DNA of 64,000 nucleotides. Source: Lachnospiraceae bacterium. Its GTDB lineage: Bacteria; Bacillota; Clostridia; Lachnospirales; Lachnospiraceae. Positions 8,643 to 17,873 of this stretch are shown here, in pieces. Numbering within the stretch: position 1 is the stretch's first letter; every line of letters starts with the position of its first letter. The position numbers were made by a program, and so were the translations under genes. The stretch lies in contig FUZG01000016.1 in assembly GCA_900168235.1 (NCBI GenBank), positions 17,819-81,818 on the forward strand. The letters are read 5' to 3'. Under the pieces are notes generated by a model, which did no database searches, had not been told where the DNA came from, and was given only the letters and a program-made list of their open reading frames with translations.

Positions 8643-10628
8643 ATGACGAAATTTCATTATAAAAAGGTTCTCGGAGCAGTAATTGCGTCAATCATGGTTT
8701 TGACCGGAGTTCCGGGGGTAAATACAGAAGCTAAAGCAGATACGGATGCAAATGTTGAAACAGCCGTAGAGCTTGATTTCTCACATATCAGCGGGAATTA
8801 CATATCTGACAGATCAGGAAACGGAAATGATGCTGAGATCGGCGGAACCCTTTCTGTCGAGGGCGGAGCCCTTATATTTGACGGTAACGGATATCTGAAT
8901 CTGCCGGTGTCTATCATGGATGATCTGCAGGATGAGGAAGAGTTCACTATTGAAACGACTTTTTCAAGAAGTTCAAGCTGCGGAAATAACGCATGGCTCT
9001 TCAACTTCGGTTCAAATCCGAAGGGAACAGGCACAAATTATCTCTTCCTGTCACCGGCATTTGGAGGAAGCACTCTTCGCGGCGGCATCAAGGATGACAG
9101 TAACGAAAAGCTCCTCGACACAGGTATGTCCACTGTTGCAGACAAGGAATACACCGCGGTAATGGTATTTGATAAGGGAAAAGTATCACTTTATCTGAAT
9201 GGTGCGCAGATCGGAAAGACCATTGATTCCGGCTACAGCATCAGAAAGGATGTAATTAATAACGGCTGCAAAAATAATATCCTGGGCTACCTTGCAAAGT
9301 CCTGCTGGAGTGCAGACCAGCTTTTTCAGGGAAAAGTAAAGAGCTTCAAGATCATGGACGGCGCTGAGAGTGCTGAGAGTATCCAGAAGCGTTTCTCAGA
9401 GCAGTTCAGCAAAGATTTTGAGAGCAGTCTTACCATTGAAGATATCCTTGGCAGAAACGCATCCGCAGACAGGATCCAGTTTGATCTGACACTTTTATCA
9501 GAAGTTAATGAAAACGCTGTCACATGGAAATCTTCTGATACTTCTGTGATCACAGATGATGGAAAAGTTTTAAATGATGCATCCGAGGACAAGGATGTGA
9601 CCCTTACGGCAGTCTGCACCAGCGGCGGTCTTAAGGCTGAGCAAAATTTTGCACTTAAGGTTCTGAAGCTTGACCGCACCGAGCTCGATAAGCTCATTGC
9701 AAGAACGAAGGCTGTTGATGGATATGAAGCAAATGAGGCTCTTAAAAATGCTGTAAGTGAAGCTGAAAAAGCTTCAACTCAGACCGAGGTCAGAAATGCG
9801 GTAAAGGCTCTTAATACAGTCCTTAAAACAGAACAGGATACTTTATATAAAGATCCGTTCTCTCTCATCGATGATGCAATGTTCCCGGCAGAGAAGGAAG
9901 TTGTGGTCGGAACAGAAGAGGTTCTTGCAGAGCTTTCGTCAAAGATTCTTGACTCTGTGAAAGTAGCCGTAAGCAGTGAAAATTCTGATACTGTCGAGAT
10001 TTCAGAGGAATATGGCGTGATCAGAGTCAAGGCAGTAAAGGCAGGAACAAGCGATGTGACGGTTTCCGTGACAGCAGATTACGATAACTTTACTATCGAT
10101 TATGAGACACGTGTAAAAGCAGTTGCAAAGAATGAAAAGATCGATGAAAAGTCGAAGACACCTTCTGCACCGGTAAACAACATCGTCACAGAAAGCGATG
10201 CAAACGTCGTTCTTACAGGCGGTAATACTTACAAGATCAACATGAGCTATCCTGTAAAGAGCTACAAGCTTGATAAGAGTGAAAAGAAGATCATCCGCGT
10301 ATCAAAGAGCGGAATCGTAAAGGTGAAGAAGACCGGAACCGTAACTCTTGAAGTTGTTGGAAAAAATGGAGAGAACCATGAATTTACGATCTATGCAGAG
10401 GTTCCAAAGGCTGTGAAGAAGACGGTTACTTCCGCAGGAAGCTTTAATGCATCGGAGCTTGTGAAGGATGCAGAGTATTCAAAGCCCACAGGATACAAGT
10501 CTTCTAATGAAAAAGTTGCAAAGGTTTCAGAGAATGGAATTATCACAGTCCTTTCTAAAGGCAGTGCCAGGATCACGCTTTTCTATGGAAAGCGTAAGGT
10601 AAATGCAAAAATAAAGGTAAAGCTTTGA
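8643..10628 (+). CDS. Secreted LamG-like / Ig-like multidomain protein
   Basis: A 661-residue exported protein with signal peptide (residues 1 to about 32, ending TEAKA). Residues of about 38-245 form a LamG/concanavalin-like jelly roll (DRSGNGNDA, FDGNGYLNLP, FTIETTF, KVSLYLNG). Next come a bacterial Ig-like domain with TWKSSDTSVI, a helical segment, and two BIG2-type repeats near the C-terminus (IIRVSKSGIVKVKKTG and KVAKVSENGIITVLSKG). No glycosidase active site is seen, so it is probably a binding or adhesion partner of the GH43 enzyme with which it forms an operon. Ribosome binding site AAAGGAG precedes the start. No sortase motif is present at the C-terminus. Confidence 0.82.
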   Translation: MTKFHYKKVLGAVIASIMVLTGVPGVNTEAKADTDANVETAVELDFSHISGNYISDRSGNGNDAEIGGTLSVEGGALIFDGNGYLNLPVSIMDDLQDEEEFTIETTFSRSSSCGNNAWLFNFGSNPKGTGTNYLFLSPAFGGSTLRGGIKDDSNEKLLDTGMSTVADKEYTAVMVFDKGKVSLYLNGAQIGKTIDSGYSIRKDVINNGCKNNILGYLAKSCWSADQLFQGKVKSFKIMDGAESAESIQKRFSEQFSKDFESSLTIEDILGRNASADRIQFDLTLLSEVNENAVTWKSSDTSVITDDGKVLNDASEDKDVTLTAVCTSGGLKAEQNFALKVLKLDRTELDKLIARTKAVDGYEANEALKNAVSEAEKASTQTEVRNAVKALNTVLKTEQDTLYKDPFSLIDDAMFPAEKEVVVGTEEVLAELSSKILDSVKVAVSSENSDTVEISEEYGVIRVKAVKAGTSDVTVSVTADYDNFTIDYETRVKAVAKNEKIDEKSKTPSAPVNNIVTESDANVVLTGGNTYKINMSYPVKSYKLDKSEKKIIRVSKSGIVKVKKTGTVTLEVVGKNGENHEFTIYAEVPKAVKKTVTSAGSFNASELVKDAEYSKPTGYKSSNEKVAKVSENGIITVLSKGSARITLFYGKRKVNAKIKVKL

Positions 10629-10682
10629 ATGTACAAAAAAATGAAAATTGATCTAATTTAAACTGCAAGGATCAAAAATCTG

Positions 10683-10724
10683 AAGGGCTCCTGAGACAAA
10701 AAAAGTCTTTGGAGCTCTTTCTAT
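10683..10724 (+). terminator. Terminator after the GH43 operon
   Basis: AAGGGCTCCTGAGAC (10683-10697) pairs with GTCTTTGGAGCTCTTT (10705-10720) over an A-rich loop, with a few mismatches. The 3' U-tract is short. It separates the secreted proteins from thyA. Confidence 0.6.
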
Positions 10725-10735
10725 GTGAAGTTTTG

Positions 10736-10744
10736 TGTTATAAT
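10736..10744 (+). promoter_or_regulatory. Extended -10 promoter of thyA
   Basis: TG-T-TATAAT is a perfect extended -10 element about 30 bp before the thyA start. No good -35 lies 17 bp upstream, as is common for extended -10 promoters. Confidence 0.6.
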
Positions 10745-10776
10745 ATTGCGATTGCTTTTTAGAAAGAGGGTAAAGA

Positions 10777-11682
10777 ATGAGCTACGCAGATAAGCTTTTT
10801 ATTAAAAATGTAAAAGATATTTTGGATCACGGTGTTTCAGATGAAGGGCTTGAAGTCCGTCCGAAATGGGAAGATGGGACTCCTGCGCATACCATCGCCC
10901 TTTTCGGTGTATGTGACCGCTATGACCTTCAGAAAGAATTTCCAATCATGACTGTCAGAAGATCTTTTTGGAAATCTGCATGGGATGAGGTTTCATGGAT
11001 CTGGCAGAAAAAGAGCAACAATGTAAAGGATCTGAGCTCTCATGTATGGGATGCCTGGGCTGATGAAAACGGAACCATCGGAAAGGCATACGGATACCAA
11101 ATGGGATGTCTTTCCAAGTATAAGGATGTTACAGAGGAAGGTCTTAAAAAGGCATTCGGAGATACTCTGGATCAGCGAACTATCCGCTGGGAAGAGGGCG
11201 CATGCCTTATGGATCAGGTTGACCGCGTGATCTATCAGCTTGTGAACGATCCTGCATCCCGCCGTATCATGACAAATATGTACAATCATCATGATCTTTC
11301 CGAGATGGCACTTTCACCCTGCGCATATTCAATGACTTTCTGTGTAATGGGTAATAAGCTCAGTGCTATCCTGAACCAGAGATCACAGGACATGATCACT
11401 GCAAATAACTGGAACACGGTTCAGGCAGCTCTTCTTGTGTACGCATTTGCTTCCGCATACGGATATGAGCCCGGAGAACTGATCCACATGATCGGTAACT
11501 GCCATATTTACGACAGACATATCGAGCTCGCTCACAAGCTCATCGAGGCAGAGCAGTTCGAGGCTCCGAAGTTTACTATAGATACATCTGTGCATGATTT
11601 CTATGCATTTACAAAGGATTCCTTCCATCTGGAGGATTACCGCTACAGCGAATTTAAGGATGCGATCCCTGTAGCTATCTAA
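10777..11682 (+). CDS. thyA: Thymidylate synthase (ThyA)
   Basis: Converts dUMP to dTMP with methylene-tetrahydrofolate. The 301-residue protein carries the early Arg-containing region (RPKWEDGTPAHT), the IWQKKSN segment and the catalytic Cys182 in LSPCAYSM. The usual His after the catalytic Cys is Ala, and QRSxDxxLGxPFN is changed to QRSQDMITANNWN, keeping Arg, Ser, Asp and the final Asn. This resembles the phi3T/Bacillus ThyA branch, which also has PC-x-Y, and clostridial relatives. No dihydrofolate reductase gene is adjacent. The gene is monocistronic by context: terminator before, own promoter, and a separate promoter for relA after it. Confidence 0.93.
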   Translation: MSYADKLFIKNVKDILDHGVSDEGLEVRPKWEDGTPAHTIALFGVCDRYDLQKEFPIMTVRRSFWKSAWDEVSWIWQKKSNNVKDLSSHVWDAWADENGTIGKAYGYQMGCLSKYKDVTEEGLKKAFGDTLDQRTIRWEEGACLMDQVDRVIYQLVNDPASRRIMTNMYNHHDLSEMALSPCAYSMTFCVMGNKLSAILNQRSQDMITANNWNTVQAALLVYAFASAYGYEPGELIHMIGNCHIYDRHIELAHKLIEAEQFEAPKFTIDTSVHDFYAFTKDSFHLEDYRYSEFKDAIPVAI

Positions 11683-11693
11683 ACGCGCCATTA

Positions 11694-11722
11694 TTGCATT
11701 TTAGATATGATATAGATATAAT
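11694..11722 (+). promoter_or_regulatory. Promoter of relA
   Basis: TTGCAT (11694-11699), 17-bp spacer, perfect TATAAT (11717-11722). It lies 75 bp before the relA start. Confidence 0.6.
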
Positions 11723-11796
11723 CTTTATTAAACAAAAAATGGATGACCCTGCGAAAAACAGCGTGCAATTTTTAAATGGAGAGTGAGGTGATTCTT

Positions 11797-14067
11797 ATGG
11801 CAGATCGCTGCGAAAATGTTTTTGATAATAGCAGGCTTTATTCGGTGCAGGACTATACTACGCCGGAAATGCTATACAAAGACCTGATCGAAAGAGTCCG
11901 CAAGTATCACCCTTCTGATGATATCTCGCTGATCGAAAAGGCTTATCACACTGCAGAGGAAGCCCATAAGGATCAGGTTAGAAAGAGCGGAGAGCCGTAT
12001 ATCATTCATCCGCTCTGTACTGCTATCGTACTGGCAGATCTTGAGCTTGATAAAGAGACCATTGTTGCGGGACTTTTGCATGATGTTGTAGAAGATACGG
12101 TAATGACAGTCGATGACCTGGTGCATGAGTTCGGAGAGGACGTTGCGCATCTTGTTGACGGCGTCACAAAGTTGAGCAAGCTCAAATATCAGGGAAATAA
12201 AGCAGAGTTTCAGGCAGATAATCTTAGAAAGATGTTCCTTGCGATGGCAAAGGATATCCGGGTTATCATCATAAAGCTTGCGGATCGTCTTCATAATATG
12301 AGGACTCTTCAGTACCAGCCTGAGGAAAAGCAGAAAGAGATCGCTAAGGAAACACTGGACATTTATTCGCCCATCGCCCAGCGTCTCGGTATCAGTAAGA
12401 TAAAGATAGAGCTCGATGATCTTTCTCTGAAATACATGAAGCCTGAGTTTTATCAGGATCTTAAAAACCAGATAGCCCAGAGAAAGAGCGAGAGAGAAGC
12501 GTTTGTTGCCCAGATCGTTGAGGAAGTAAGTAAAAACTTAAAAGAGACCGGGATAGATGCAAATGTCAACGGTCGTGTAAAGCATTTCTTCTCGATATAT
12601 AAAAAGATGGTGAACCAGCATAAAACGCTGGATCAGATATATGATCTCTTTGCGGTCAGGATAATCGTCCATTCCGTAAAGGATTGCTATGCGGCGCTCG
12701 GTGTCATTCATGAGATGTATAAGCCGATACCCGGACGCTTCAAGGATTATATCGCTATGCCGAAGGCGAATATGTATCAGTCGCTTCATACGACTCTGAT
12801 CGGCAGAAACGGAACACCGTTTGAGATCCAGATCAGAACCTTCGACATGCACAGAACTGCTGAATTTGGTATCGCAGCTCACTGGAAGTACAAGGAAGTA
12901 AGCGACGGAAGACATCCCGATGAGCATGAAGAGGAAAAGCTCTCATGGCTCAGACAGATCCTTGAGTGGCAGAAAAATCTTTCAGATAACAAAGAATTTA
13001 TGGACCTCTTAAAGAGTGACCTGAATCTTTTTTCTGATTATGTATATGCATTTACTCCGACCGGCGATGTAAAGAATCTGCCGGCAGGTTCTACGCCCAT
13101 TGACTTTGCTTACAGCATTCATTCTGCTGTCGGAAACAAGATGGTGGGAGCCCGTGTAAACGGAAAGCTTGTAAATATCGACTATACCATCCAGAACGGT
13201 GACAGAGTCGAGATCATAACAAGCCAAAATTCTAAGGGACCCAGCCGTGACTGGCTGAAGATCGTGCGTTCCACTCAGGCTCGTTCAAAGATCAATCAGT
13301 GGTTCAAGAATGAGTTAAAGGAAGACAACATACTTCGCGGAAAAGAAGCTTTTGCATTATACTGCAAGAGCCATGGCATCCATCAGGAAAATCTGATGAA
13401 GCCCGAGTACGAAGAAGTTGTAATGCATAAGTACGGTTTCCGTGATTTTGACTCTATTTATGCGGCTATCGGACATGGCGGACTCAAGGAAGGCCAGGTC
13501 GTAAACCGTATGCGCGAAGCATACGAAGCTGATCACAGGAGAAAGATCACTGATTCCGAAGCTCTTGCTGAGATGGATGAAAATGCTAAAAAGGTGAATG
13601 CTGTCCGTAACCGCGGCGGTATCATCGTTAAGGGCATTACAGATGTGTCTGTTCATTTCAGTAAATGCTGCAGCCCGCTTCCCGGTGATGAGATCGTAGG
13701 ATATGTTACCAGAGGAAGAGGAGTTTCTATCCATCGTACAGACTGTATCAATATCATGAACATGTCTGAGGAGGACAGAAAGCGTCTCATTGAGGCTGAG
13801 TGGCAGAAGAGCGGACGCGCAGGAGAGGAATATCTGGCAGAGCTCTGTATTTACGCAGCAAACAGAAACGGTCTGCTGGTTGATGTTTCCAGACTGTTTA
13901 CAGAGGCTAATATAGGTATCGTCGGTGTAAATTCACGTGTGAATAAGCAGCACATAGCAACTATCTCTGTTTCGTTCAACGTTCACAATACGGAAGAGCT
14001 GAACAGTGTTATAGGAAAACTTCGTGCGATAAACGGTGTTATTGATATCGAACGTACTACAGGCTGA
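11797..14067 (+). CDS. relA: Bifunctional (p)ppGpp synthetase/hydrolase, Rel
   Basis: Makes and degrades the stringent-response alarmone (p)ppGpp at the ribosome. The 756-residue protein has the full Rel/SpoT layout: HD hydrolase domain with HDVVEDT and LADRLHNMRT, synthetase domain with PGRFKDYIAMPKANMYQSLH, TGS domain (YAFTPTGDVKNLPAGSTPIDFAY), a Cys/His zinc-finger-like region (HFSKCCSPLPGD) and a C-terminal ACT domain. Hydrolase and synthetase motifs are both intact, so it should be bifunctional. The start at 11797 is preferred because GAGGTG lies 6 bp upstream; an in-frame ATG at 11776 has no ribosome site. Confidence 0.96.
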   Translation: MADRCENVFDNSRLYSVQDYTTPEMLYKDLIERVRKYHPSDDISLIEKAYHTAEEAHKDQVRKSGEPYIIHPLCTAIVLADLELDKETIVAGLLHDVVEDTVMTVDDLVHEFGEDVAHLVDGVTKLSKLKYQGNKAEFQADNLRKMFLAMAKDIRVIIIKLADRLHNMRTLQYQPEEKQKEIAKETLDIYSPIAQRLGISKIKIELDDLSLKYMKPEFYQDLKNQIAQRKSEREAFVAQIVEEVSKNLKETGIDANVNGRVKHFFSIYKKMVNQHKTLDQIYDLFAVRIIVHSVKDCYAALGVIHEMYKPIPGRFKDYIAMPKANMYQSLHTTLIGRNGTPFEIQIRTFDMHRTAEFGIAAHWKYKEVSDGRHPDEHEEEKLSWLRQILEWQKNLSDNKEFMDLLKSDLNLFSDYVYAFTPTGDVKNLPAGSTPIDFAYSIHSAVGNKMVGARVNGKLVNIDYTIQNGDRVEIITSQNSKGPSRDWLKIVRSTQARSKINQWFKNELKEDNILRGKEAFALYCKSHGIHQENLMKPEYEEVVMHKYGFRDFDSIYAAIGHGGLKEGQVVNRMREAYEADHRRKITDSEALAEMDENAKKVNAVRNRGGIIVKGITDVSVHFSKCCSPLPGDEIVGYVTRGRGVSIHRTDCINIMNMSEEDRKRLIEAEWQKSGRAGEEYLAELCIYAANRNGLLVDVSRLFTEANIGIVGVNSRVNKQHIATISVSFNVHNTEELNSVIGKLRAINGVIDIERTTG

Positions 14068-14085
14068 TGGCAGAAAGGATGGATT

Positions 14086-14760
14086 ATGCGTCTTCAAAGA
14101 CTGATCGTCGGACCGGTCCAGACGAATTGTTATATTCTTGAAAATGAAGAGGAGCATACAGCGGTCGTGTTCGATCCCGGTGACAGGGGTGACAGGATAT
14201 TTGAGAATGTCGTCGAACACGGCCTTCATCTTGTGGTTGTGATACTCACTCATGGTCACTTTGATCATATAACAGGAGTTGCAGAGGTACTCAGGGCATC
14301 GGATGATGCTTACGGTATACCTGAGGGGGCGGCACATGCTGTTCCTGTATATGCAGGTACTTATGAAAAAGAGCTCCTTTCGGATTCGGTATTAAACTGC
14401 TCAGGAACCGGAATGGGATATGGAGATGGACCTGTTACGGTAAAGCCGGATCACTGGCTTGGAAATCACGAAAAAGTGAACCTTGCCGGATTTGAGATAG
14501 AATGTATCCACACTCCGGGACATACGGAGGGAAGCTGCTGCTTCTATATCGAAAAGGAAAAAGTCCTTTTTTCCGGAGATACAGTATTTGAGGGATCCGT
14601 CGGAAGAACGGATTTTCCCACAGGATCATCAGCAAAGCTCATGGAATCAATTAAAAAGGAGATCGTAACTCTCCCTGATGACGTGCTGATCCTCCCGGGA
14701 CACGGCGGAGAAACTACCGTCGGTGACGAAAAAAAGTGGAATATGTGGTTTAACAGATAA
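14086..14760 (+). CDS. Metallo-beta-lactamase-fold hydrolase, glyoxalase II-like
   Basis: A 224-residue MBL-fold protein. The metal ligands are clear: LTHGHFDHITG (HxHxDH), HTPGHTEGS, FSGDTVF and the final LPGHGGETT. This is the compact hydroxyacylglutathione-hydrolase-like group found in Firmicutes after relA and before hisS, where its physiological substrate is unsettled. An insert of about 30 residues separates the HxHxDH motif from the next ligand. It lies 18 bp after relA and 24 bp before hisS, so it is part of the same transcript. Confidence 0.87.
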   Translation: MRLQRLIVGPVQTNCYILENEEEHTAVVFDPGDRGDRIFENVVEHGLHLVVVILTHGHFDHITGVAEVLRASDDAYGIPEGAAHAVPVYAGTYEKELLSDSVLNCSGTGMGYGDGPVTVKPDHWLGNHEKVNLAGFEIECIHTPGHTEGSCCFYIEKEKVLFSGDTVFEGSVGRTDFPTGSSAKLMESIKKEIVTLPDDVLILPGHGGETTVGDEKKWNMWFNR

Positions 14761-14784
14761 AGAAAAGTTTTAAGGAGAACAGAA

Positions 14785-16029
14785 ATGGCACTACTGAAGA
14801 AGCCGGTAACGGGTATGAAGGACATCCTTCCCCGCGAGATGGAAATCCGGAATTATGTTATGGATCAGGTTCGCGAGACCTATGGAAGATTTGGATTTAC
14901 TCAGATCGAGACTCCCTGCGTTGAGCATATCGAAAATCTCTGCTCAAATCAGGGTGGTGAGAATGAGAAGCTTATCTTCAGGATCTTAAAAAGAGGAGAG
15001 AAGCTTAAGCTCGAAGAAGCAAAGGATTCTTCAGATCTTACAGACTCAGGTCTCAGATATGATCTGACACTTCCGCTTTCAAGATATTATGCGAATCACA
15101 TGAACGATCTTCCGTCTCCCTTCAAGGCTCTTCAGATGGGTAACGTATTCAGAGCCGATCGTCCGCAGAAGGGACGTTTCAGACAGTTCATGCAGTGCGA
15201 TATCGATATCCTCGGTGATGCAACAAATCTTGCTGAGATCGAGCTCGTACTCGCAACAACAACACTTCTTTCAAAGCTTGATTTCAAGGGCTTTACAGTA
15301 AGGATCTCCGACAGAAGATTCCTGAAGGCAATGGCTGCACACTGCGGTTTCCCGGAAGAAGATTTTGATACAGTATTCATTATTCTTGACAAGATGGACA
15401 AAATCGGCGAGGATGGTGTGCGCGAAGAACTTCTGAAAGAGGGTTACGCAGCAGAAAATGTTGACCGTTACCTTGCTCTTTTCAGAATGGGTAATGACAG
15501 CAATGCTATCGCAGAGCTGAAGGAAGCACTGGGTGAGGCTCTTCCTGAGGGAACAGCAGAGTCACTCATGGCTATCATCGATACAGTAAATGCTTCCAAG
15601 GCAGGCGACTTTGATATTCGTTTTGATCCTACTCTTGTTCGCGGAATGTCCTACTATACAGGAACTATCTTTGAGATCGAGATCGCTGAATTTGGTTCAT
15701 CCATCGCAGGCGGCGGACGTTATGACGGAATGGTAGGAAAGTTCACAGGAAATAATGTTCCTGCATGCGGTTTCTCCATCGGATTTGAGAGAATCATCAC
15801 TATCCTTCTCGATCGTGATTTCCAGATCCCGAGAGCAGGAGAGCGCGTAGCATTCCTTATCGACAAAAAAATGCCCGCAGATCGTGTTCCGGCTATCATG
15901 AAGGAAGCTTCAGAGCTTCGTGCGGAAGGCAAGACTGTTCTTGTTTCCCAGATGATGAAGAACAAGAAGTTCCAGAAGGATAATCTTGAGAAGTCAGGAT
16001 ACTCAGATATCAGAGACTTTTACGCTTAA
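14785..16029 (+). CDS. hisS: Histidyl-tRNA synthetase
   Basis: Charges tRNA-His. The 414-residue class II synthetase starts with PVTGMKDILP, and has motif 2 in QMGNVFRADRPQKGRFRQF, the histidine-specific LVRGMSYYTGTIFE and AGGGRYDG elements, and motif 3 in CGFSIGFERI. The block ENEKLIFRILKRGEKLKL is typical of clostridial HisS. The C-terminal anticodon-binding domain looks about 35-40 residues shorter than in the E. coli enzyme, ending KNKKFQKDNLEKSGYSDIRD. There is no T-box in the 24-bp gap upstream; the site AAGGAG precedes the start. HisZ is unlikely because the full HisS motifs are present. Confidence 0.94.
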   Translation: MALLKKPVTGMKDILPREMEIRNYVMDQVRETYGRFGFTQIETPCVEHIENLCSNQGGENEKLIFRILKRGEKLKLEEAKDSSDLTDSGLRYDLTLPLSRYYANHMNDLPSPFKALQMGNVFRADRPQKGRFRQFMQCDIDILGDATNLAEIELVLATTTLLSKLDFKGFTVRISDRRFLKAMAAHCGFPEEDFDTVFIILDKMDKIGEDGVREELLKEGYAAENVDRYLALFRMGNDSNAIAELKEALGEALPEGTAESLMAIIDTVNASKAGDFDIRFDPTLVRGMSYYTGTIFEIEIAEFGSSIAGGGRYDGMVGKFTGNNVPACGFSIGFERIITILLDRDFQIPRAGERVAFLIDKKMPADRVPAIMKEASELRAEGKTVLVSQMMKNKKFQKDNLEKSGYSDIRDFYA

Positions 16030-16098
16030 TCGGCTGATGAGACAGTTGTACTGCCGGCAGGCTTGATCATAAATTTTTACATATGAAAGAGGAATAAA

Positions 16099-17871
16099 AT
16101 GTTTCAGTCAAGAACTCATAATTGTAATGAGCTCCGTCTTTCCGATGCAGGAAAGAACGTAACTCTGTGCGGATGGTTTGAGAATATCCGTAAGGTCAGC
16201 AAAAATCTTGGTTTCCTGGTTCTCCGTGATTTCTACGGAAAGACACAGGTAGTGATCGAGACAGAAGAGATGATGGAAAAGATCAACGGTGTAAACTGCG
16301 AGTCTACTCTTCAGATCACAGGTGTAGTCAGAGAGCGTTCCAGCAAGAATACAGACATGGCTACAGGTGAGATCGAGGTTGTTCCGTCTGAGATCACTGT
16401 ACTTGGAAAGTGCATCTACAATGAGCTCCCCTTCGAGATCAACCGTTCAAAGGAAGCTGATGAAAATACAAGACTGAAGTACCGTTATCTCGATCTTCGT
16501 AATCCTGCTGTAAAGAACAATATCCTGCTCCGTGCAAATATCGTTGCAGATCTTCGCCGTGCAATGACAGAAGAAGGATTCCTTGAGATCACAACTCCGA
16601 TCCTTACATGTTCAAGTCCTGAGGGTGCACGTGATTACCTTGTTCCTTCCAGACTTCATCCGGGTCAGTTCTATGCTCTGCCTCAGGCTCCGCAGCAGTT
16701 CAAGCAGATCCTTATGGCATCAGGAATCGACCGTTACTTCCAGATCGCACCCTGCTTCCGTGATGAGGATGCAAGAGCAGACCGTTCTCCGGGAGAGTTC
16801 TACCAGCTTGATATGGAGATGTCCTTTGCATCTCAGGAGGATGTATTTGCAGTTCTCGAGAGAGTGCTTCCGCCTGTATTTGCGCGTTACGGTGTTTACA
16901 AGACAGCTTCAAGCGCACCGTTTACAAGGATCAAGTATCTCGATGCTCTTGAGAAGTACGGTTCAGATAAGCCTGACCTTCGTATCGACCTTACAGCAGA
17001 GGATGTTACGGATGTTCTTTCTGACTGCGGATTCGGACCGTTTGCAGCAGGTAATGTGATCAAGGCTGTAAGAGTATCTGACTGCAAACTTGCACGTAAG
17101 GCTATTGATAAGATCCTTGTTGATGTCGAAGTAGTAAGCGGAAGCAAGGCATGCTGGTTCAAGGTTGGCGATGACGGATCATTCTCCGGCGGTATCAGCA
17201 AGTTCCTTACAGAGCGTCATGATGCACTCACAGAGAAGCTTGGCCTTAAGAGCGGTGACTGCGTATTTATGGCTGCCGGCAAGAAGTCCCAGGCTCAGAA
17301 GACAGCAGGTGTCATCATCAAGACAGTAGGACCTCAGGCAGAAGGCCATATGAAGAAGGACTGCTACGAGTTCTGCTGGATCGTTGACTTCCCGATGTAC
17401 GAGATCGGTGAGGAGTCCGGTGAGCTTGAGTTCTGCCACAATCCTTTCTCCATGCCTCAGGGCGGCGTAGATGCACTTAAGAATGAAGATCCGCTCAGCA
17501 TCATGGCTTACCAGTACGATCTGGTATGTAACGGTGTAGAACTTTCCAGCGGTGCTGTACGTAACCACGATCCTGAGATCATGGTAGAGGCATTCCGTAT
17601 CGTTGGTCTTGGCGAAGAGGATGTTAAGAAGAAATTCCCTGCTATGTACAATGCATTCTGCTACGGTGCACCGCCGCACGCAGGTATCGCTCCGGGCGTA
17701 GACCGTATGGTAATGCTCATCGCAGGAGAGGAATCTATCCGTGAGATCATTCCGTTCCCGATGAACAAGAATGCACAGGATCTCATGATGGGATCTCCTT
17801 CAGGAGTAGAGCAGAAGCAGCTTGATGATGTTCATATCGCTATTGTTCCGGTAGAGAAGAAGGAAGACTAA
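16099..17871 (+). CDS. aspS: Aspartyl-tRNA synthetase
   Basis: Charges tRNA-Asp. The 590-residue bacterial-type enzyme has an N-terminal OB-fold anticodon domain (VTLCGWFENIRK), the catalytic class II core with motif 2 in FRDEDARADRSPGEFYQLD, a bacterial GAD-type insert in the middle, and motif 3 in GIAPGVDRMVMLIAGEE with the flipping-loop-like IREIIPFPMNKN. The 69-bp gap from hisS holds only a small CTGCCGGCAG palindrome (16051-16060) and an AGAGGA ribosome site. No asparagine-specific features were identified, so discriminating versus non-discriminating charging cannot be told from this sequence alone. Confidence 0.95.
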   Translation: MFQSRTHNCNELRLSDAGKNVTLCGWFENIRKVSKNLGFLVLRDFYGKTQVVIETEEMMEKINGVNCESTLQITGVVRERSSKNTDMATGEIEVVPSEITVLGKCIYNELPFEINRSKEADENTRLKYRYLDLRNPAVKNNILLRANIVADLRRAMTEEGFLEITTPILTCSSPEGARDYLVPSRLHPGQFYALPQAPQQFKQILMASGIDRYFQIAPCFRDEDARADRSPGEFYQLDMEMSFASQEDVFAVLERVLPPVFARYGVYKTASSAPFTRIKYLDALEKYGSDKPDLRIDLTAEDVTDVLSDCGFGPFAAGNVIKAVRVSDCKLARKAIDKILVDVEVVSGSKACWFKVGDDGSFSGGISKFLTERHDALTEKLGLKSGDCVFMAAGKKSQAQKTAGVIIKTVGPQAEGHMKKDCYEFCWIVDFPMYEIGEESGELEFCHNPFSMPQGGVDALKNEDPLSIMAYQYDLVCNGVELSSGAVRNHDPEIMVEAFRIVGLGEEDVKKKFPAMYNAFCYGAPPHAGIAPGVDRMVMLIAGEESIREIIPFPMNKNAQDLMMGSPSGVEQKQLDDVHIAIVPVEKKED

Positions 17872-17873
17872 GT

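Noticed and set aside
14761..14784. T-box riboswitch before hisS
   Set aside because: Only 24 bp separate hisS from the preceding gene; a T-box needs a leader of some 200 nt. The 69-bp gap before aspS is also too short.
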